Positions 62,375 to 64,000 of a stretch of DNA of 64,000 nucleotides are shown here, piece by piece (the stretch's first letter is position 1; every line of letters starts with the position of its first letter). This DNA comes from Roseicyclus persicicus (GTDB lineage: Bacteria > Pseudomonadota > Alphaproteobacteria > Rhodobacterales > Rhodobacteraceae). A program made the position numbers and the translations under genes. The notes beneath the pieces were generated by a model, which was not told where the DNA came from, made no database searches, and saw nothing but the letters and a program-made list of their open reading frames with translations. The DNA lies in NCBI RefSeq assembly GCF_012395815.1, contig NZ_JAAZQQ010000002.1:496001-560000 (forward strand), written 5' to 3'.

Positions 62375-63898
62375 CTATCCCCCGGCCTTCTCGGCCCGTC
62401 CCGCGCCGGCCCCGATCCTCCCCATCAGGGGCAGCAGGACGACGAGCGCGATGGTGACCCCGATGATCCAGAGCGACGCCGGACGATCGAGGAAGATGCC
62501 GAACGACCCGCGCGAGATCGTCAGCGTCTGGCGCAGCGCCTCCTCGGCCAGCGGGCCCAGCACCAGCGCCAGCACCAGCGCCGCCGGCGAGAACCCGTAG
62601 AGCCGCATGAAGAACCCGACCACGCCGGCCGCGAACATGAGCCAGGTCTCGACGAAGCTTGCGTGCACGGTGAAGGTGCCGAGCAGGCAGATCACCACCA
62701 CGCAGGGCCCGAGGATGCGGTAGGGCACCTTGATGATCTGCACGAACAGCGGGATCGCGAAGATGTTGATGGCCAGGAGGATGATGTTGCCGAGATACAT
62801 CGACGCGATCATGCCCCAGGCCAGTTCCGGGTTCTGCTCCATGAACAGCGGGCCGGGGCGCAGGCCCCAGAGCAGGAACGCCGCAAGCAGCACCGCCGTC
62901 GAGGCCGAGCCGGGAATGCCCAGCGTCAGGAGCGGGATCATCGCGCCCGAGGAGGCCGCGTTGTTCGCCGTCTCGGGCGCCACGAGGCCCGCCATCTCGC
63001 CCTGGCCGAAGTTCTCGGGCGTCTTGGACAGCGAGCGCTCGGTCGAATAGGCCATCAGCGACGCGATGGTGGCGCCGGCGCCGGGGATCACGCCCACGAC
63101 GAAGCCCAGGATCGAGCCGCGCACCATCGTCCAGCGGGTCGAGAGGAAATCCTGCGCGGTGGGCCAGAACCGCTGTTCCCGGCCGTATTCCACGAGGCTG
63201 CCCGAGGCCGATTTGTGGATCTGCGAGTAGAAGGCGTAGAACAGCTCGCCCAGGCCGAACAGGCCGATGGCGATCGGGATGAAGTAGATGCCGCCGATCA
63301 GTTCGGCCGAGCCGAAGGTGTAGCGGCTCTGCCCGGTTTCGAGGTCGACGCCCACGGTGCCGAGCGCGAAGCCGATCAGCGCCGAGATGACGCCCAGCTT
63401 CCAGTTCGACCCGATCATGACCAGCAGCGTCAACATGCCCATCATGGCCAGCAAGAAGTATTCCGGCGGCCCGAAGCTGCGCGACACCTGGCTGAACATC
63501 GGCGCGAGGATGGTGATGAGGATCACGCCGACCGTGCCGCCCACGAAGGACGCCACGGCCTGCATCACCAGCGCGGGGCCGGCGCGGCCCTTCTTGGCCA
63601 GCGGGTAGCCGTCGAAGGTCGAGGCCACGGTCGCGCTTTCGCCGGGCGTGTTCAGCAGGATCGAGGTGATCGTGCCGCCGTACATCGACCCGTAGTAGAT
63701 CGCGGCCAGCATCATGATGGCGCCGATCGGGTCCATGCCGAAGGTCAGCGGCAGCAGGATCGCAAGGCCCGCCGAGGGCCCGAAGCCCGGAATGACGCCC
63801 ACGATCATGCCCACCATCGCCCCGATCAGCAGGTAGGCCAGGTTGATTGGTGTGACCGCGTAGGACAGGCCCATCACGAGGTCGGAAAAGATTTCCAT
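62375..63898 (-). CDS. tctA: Tripartite tricarboxylate transporter large membrane subunit TctA
   Basis: A 507-residue, 11-12-helix TctA with all family motifs: GVIPGFGPSAGLAILLPLTFG near residue 36 (read in parts), YGGTITSILLNTPGESATVASTFDGYPL near 75, GVIPGAGATIASLMAY near 270 and PETANNAASSGAMIPLLTLGIPGS near 305. This is the third such transporter in the window and is of the standard, unfused kind. The transcript starts outside the window with tctB and presumably tctC. Confidence 0.95.
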   Translation of the reverse strand: MEIFSDLVMGLSYAVTPINLAYLLIGAMVGMIVGVIPGFGPSAGLAILLPLTFGMDPIGAIMMLAAIYYGSMYGGTITSILLNTPGESATVASTFDGYPLAKKGRAGPALVMQAVASFVGGTVGVILITILAPMFSQVSRSFGPPEYFLLAMMGMLTLLVMIGSNWKLGVISALIGFALGTVGVDLETGQSRYTFGSAELIGGIYFIPIAIGLFGLGELFYAFYSQIHKSASGSLVEYGREQRFWPTAQDFLSTRWTMVRGSILGFVVGVIPGAGATIASLMAYSTERSLSKTPENFGQGEMAGLVAPETANNAASSGAMIPLLTLGIPGSASTAVLLAAFLLWGLRPGPLFMEQNPELAWGMIASMYLGNIILLAINIFAIPLFVQIIKVPYRILGPCVVVICLLGTFTVHASFVETWLMFAAGVVGFFMRLYGFSPAALVLALVLGPLAEEALRQTLTISRGSFGIFLDRPASLWIIGVTIALVVLLPLMGRIGAGAGRAEKAGG

Positions 63899-63935
63899 GT
63901 CTGGCTCCCTTGGTCGGCCCTGCGGGCCGGGCCGG

Positions 63936-64000
63936 TCAGAACGGCAGGATGTCGAAGAGGGCGGGGGGCATGTTCGCGTTCAGCACGCGGTCGAACAGCA
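63936..64000 (-). CDS. tctB: TctB C-terminal end (truncated by window edge)
   Basis: Only the last 20 codons are present (LFDRVLNANMPPALFDILPF), ending with TGA at 63938-63936. The sequence resembles the C-terminus of TctB small subunits, and it lies 37 bases upstream of tctA on the same strand, where tctB is expected. Little else can be said from the fragment. Confidence 0.7.
   Translation of the reverse strand, partial: LFDRVLNANMPPALFDILPF

Overview
The window is high-GC alphaproteobacterial DNA. The gene content (periplasm-facing Tat formate dehydrogenase with DUF3305/DUF3306/DUF6505/DUF6352 partners, several tripartite tricarboxylate transporters, CaiB-type CoA transferases, form II molybdenum hydroxylase) points to a Rhodobacterales-like organism. 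That placement is an inference from gene families; no rRNA or other phylogenetic marker lies in the window.

Region 1 (1-20426) is a formate dehydrogenase and molybdenum-cofactor locus. It starts inside a MoeA-like gene, followed by a MoeA-periplasmic-binding-like fusion, a DUF2478 protein, a divergent multi-cluster ferredoxin, and a tight run of accessory genes (lipoate-ligase-like/DUF4444, DUF6505, DUF6352, DUF3305, DUF3306). After a regulatory gap come a TorD-type chaperone, a 71-residue Tat protein, the catalytic, iron-sulfur and cytochrome b subunits, a terminator, an Mrp-type ATPase, a 51-residue secreted peptide, a WD40-cytochrome c fusion, then FdhD, MobA, MobB, MoeA and TusA. The logic is synthesis of bis-MGD, sulfuration, insertion, folding and export of one respiratory formate dehydrogenase.

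Region 2 (20427-20914) is a roughly 400-base gene-free stretch ending in tRNA-Ser(UGA). To the eye, codon use is more strongly G/C-ending after this point.

Region 3 (21062-37387) begins with a stand-alone AceE-like transketolase-family enzyme and its terminator. A 10-kb run on the minus strand then reads TctC, TctB, TctA, LysR, carboxymuconolactone decarboxylase-like protein, MoxR ATPase, CoxE-like VWA protein, and the small, large and medium subunits of a form II molybdenum hydroxylase. Divergent from it are an HMG-CoA lyase-like gene and a CaiB CoA transferase, followed by a convergent CDF metal exporter.

Region 4 (37489-54497) holds tcuB/tcuA with a GntR regulator and a divergent AbrB-type permease, then a TctDE two-component system facing a second transporter locus: TctC, a natural TctA-TctB fusion, an isopropylmalate-dehydrogenase-like enzyme, a PrpF-type isomerase, a thiamine-diphosphate enzyme, a D-2-hydroxyacid dehydrogenase, RraA-like aldolase, TauE-like exporter and a sugar-nucleotide-type epimerase. 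Two similar imperfect palindromes, at 40677 and 51052, suggest one GntR-type regulator could reach both loci.

Region 5 (54588-64000) contains a DUF4893 protein, GntR-MatB, a CoA transferase, a crotonase-fold enzyme that looks more like methylmalonyl-CoA decarboxylase than a hydratase, a hotdog thioesterase, a class V PLP enzyme, and a third transporter locus (Ldh-type oxidoreductase, TctA and the end of TctB running off the edge).

No rRNA, CRISPR array, prophage or intact insertion sequence was seen.
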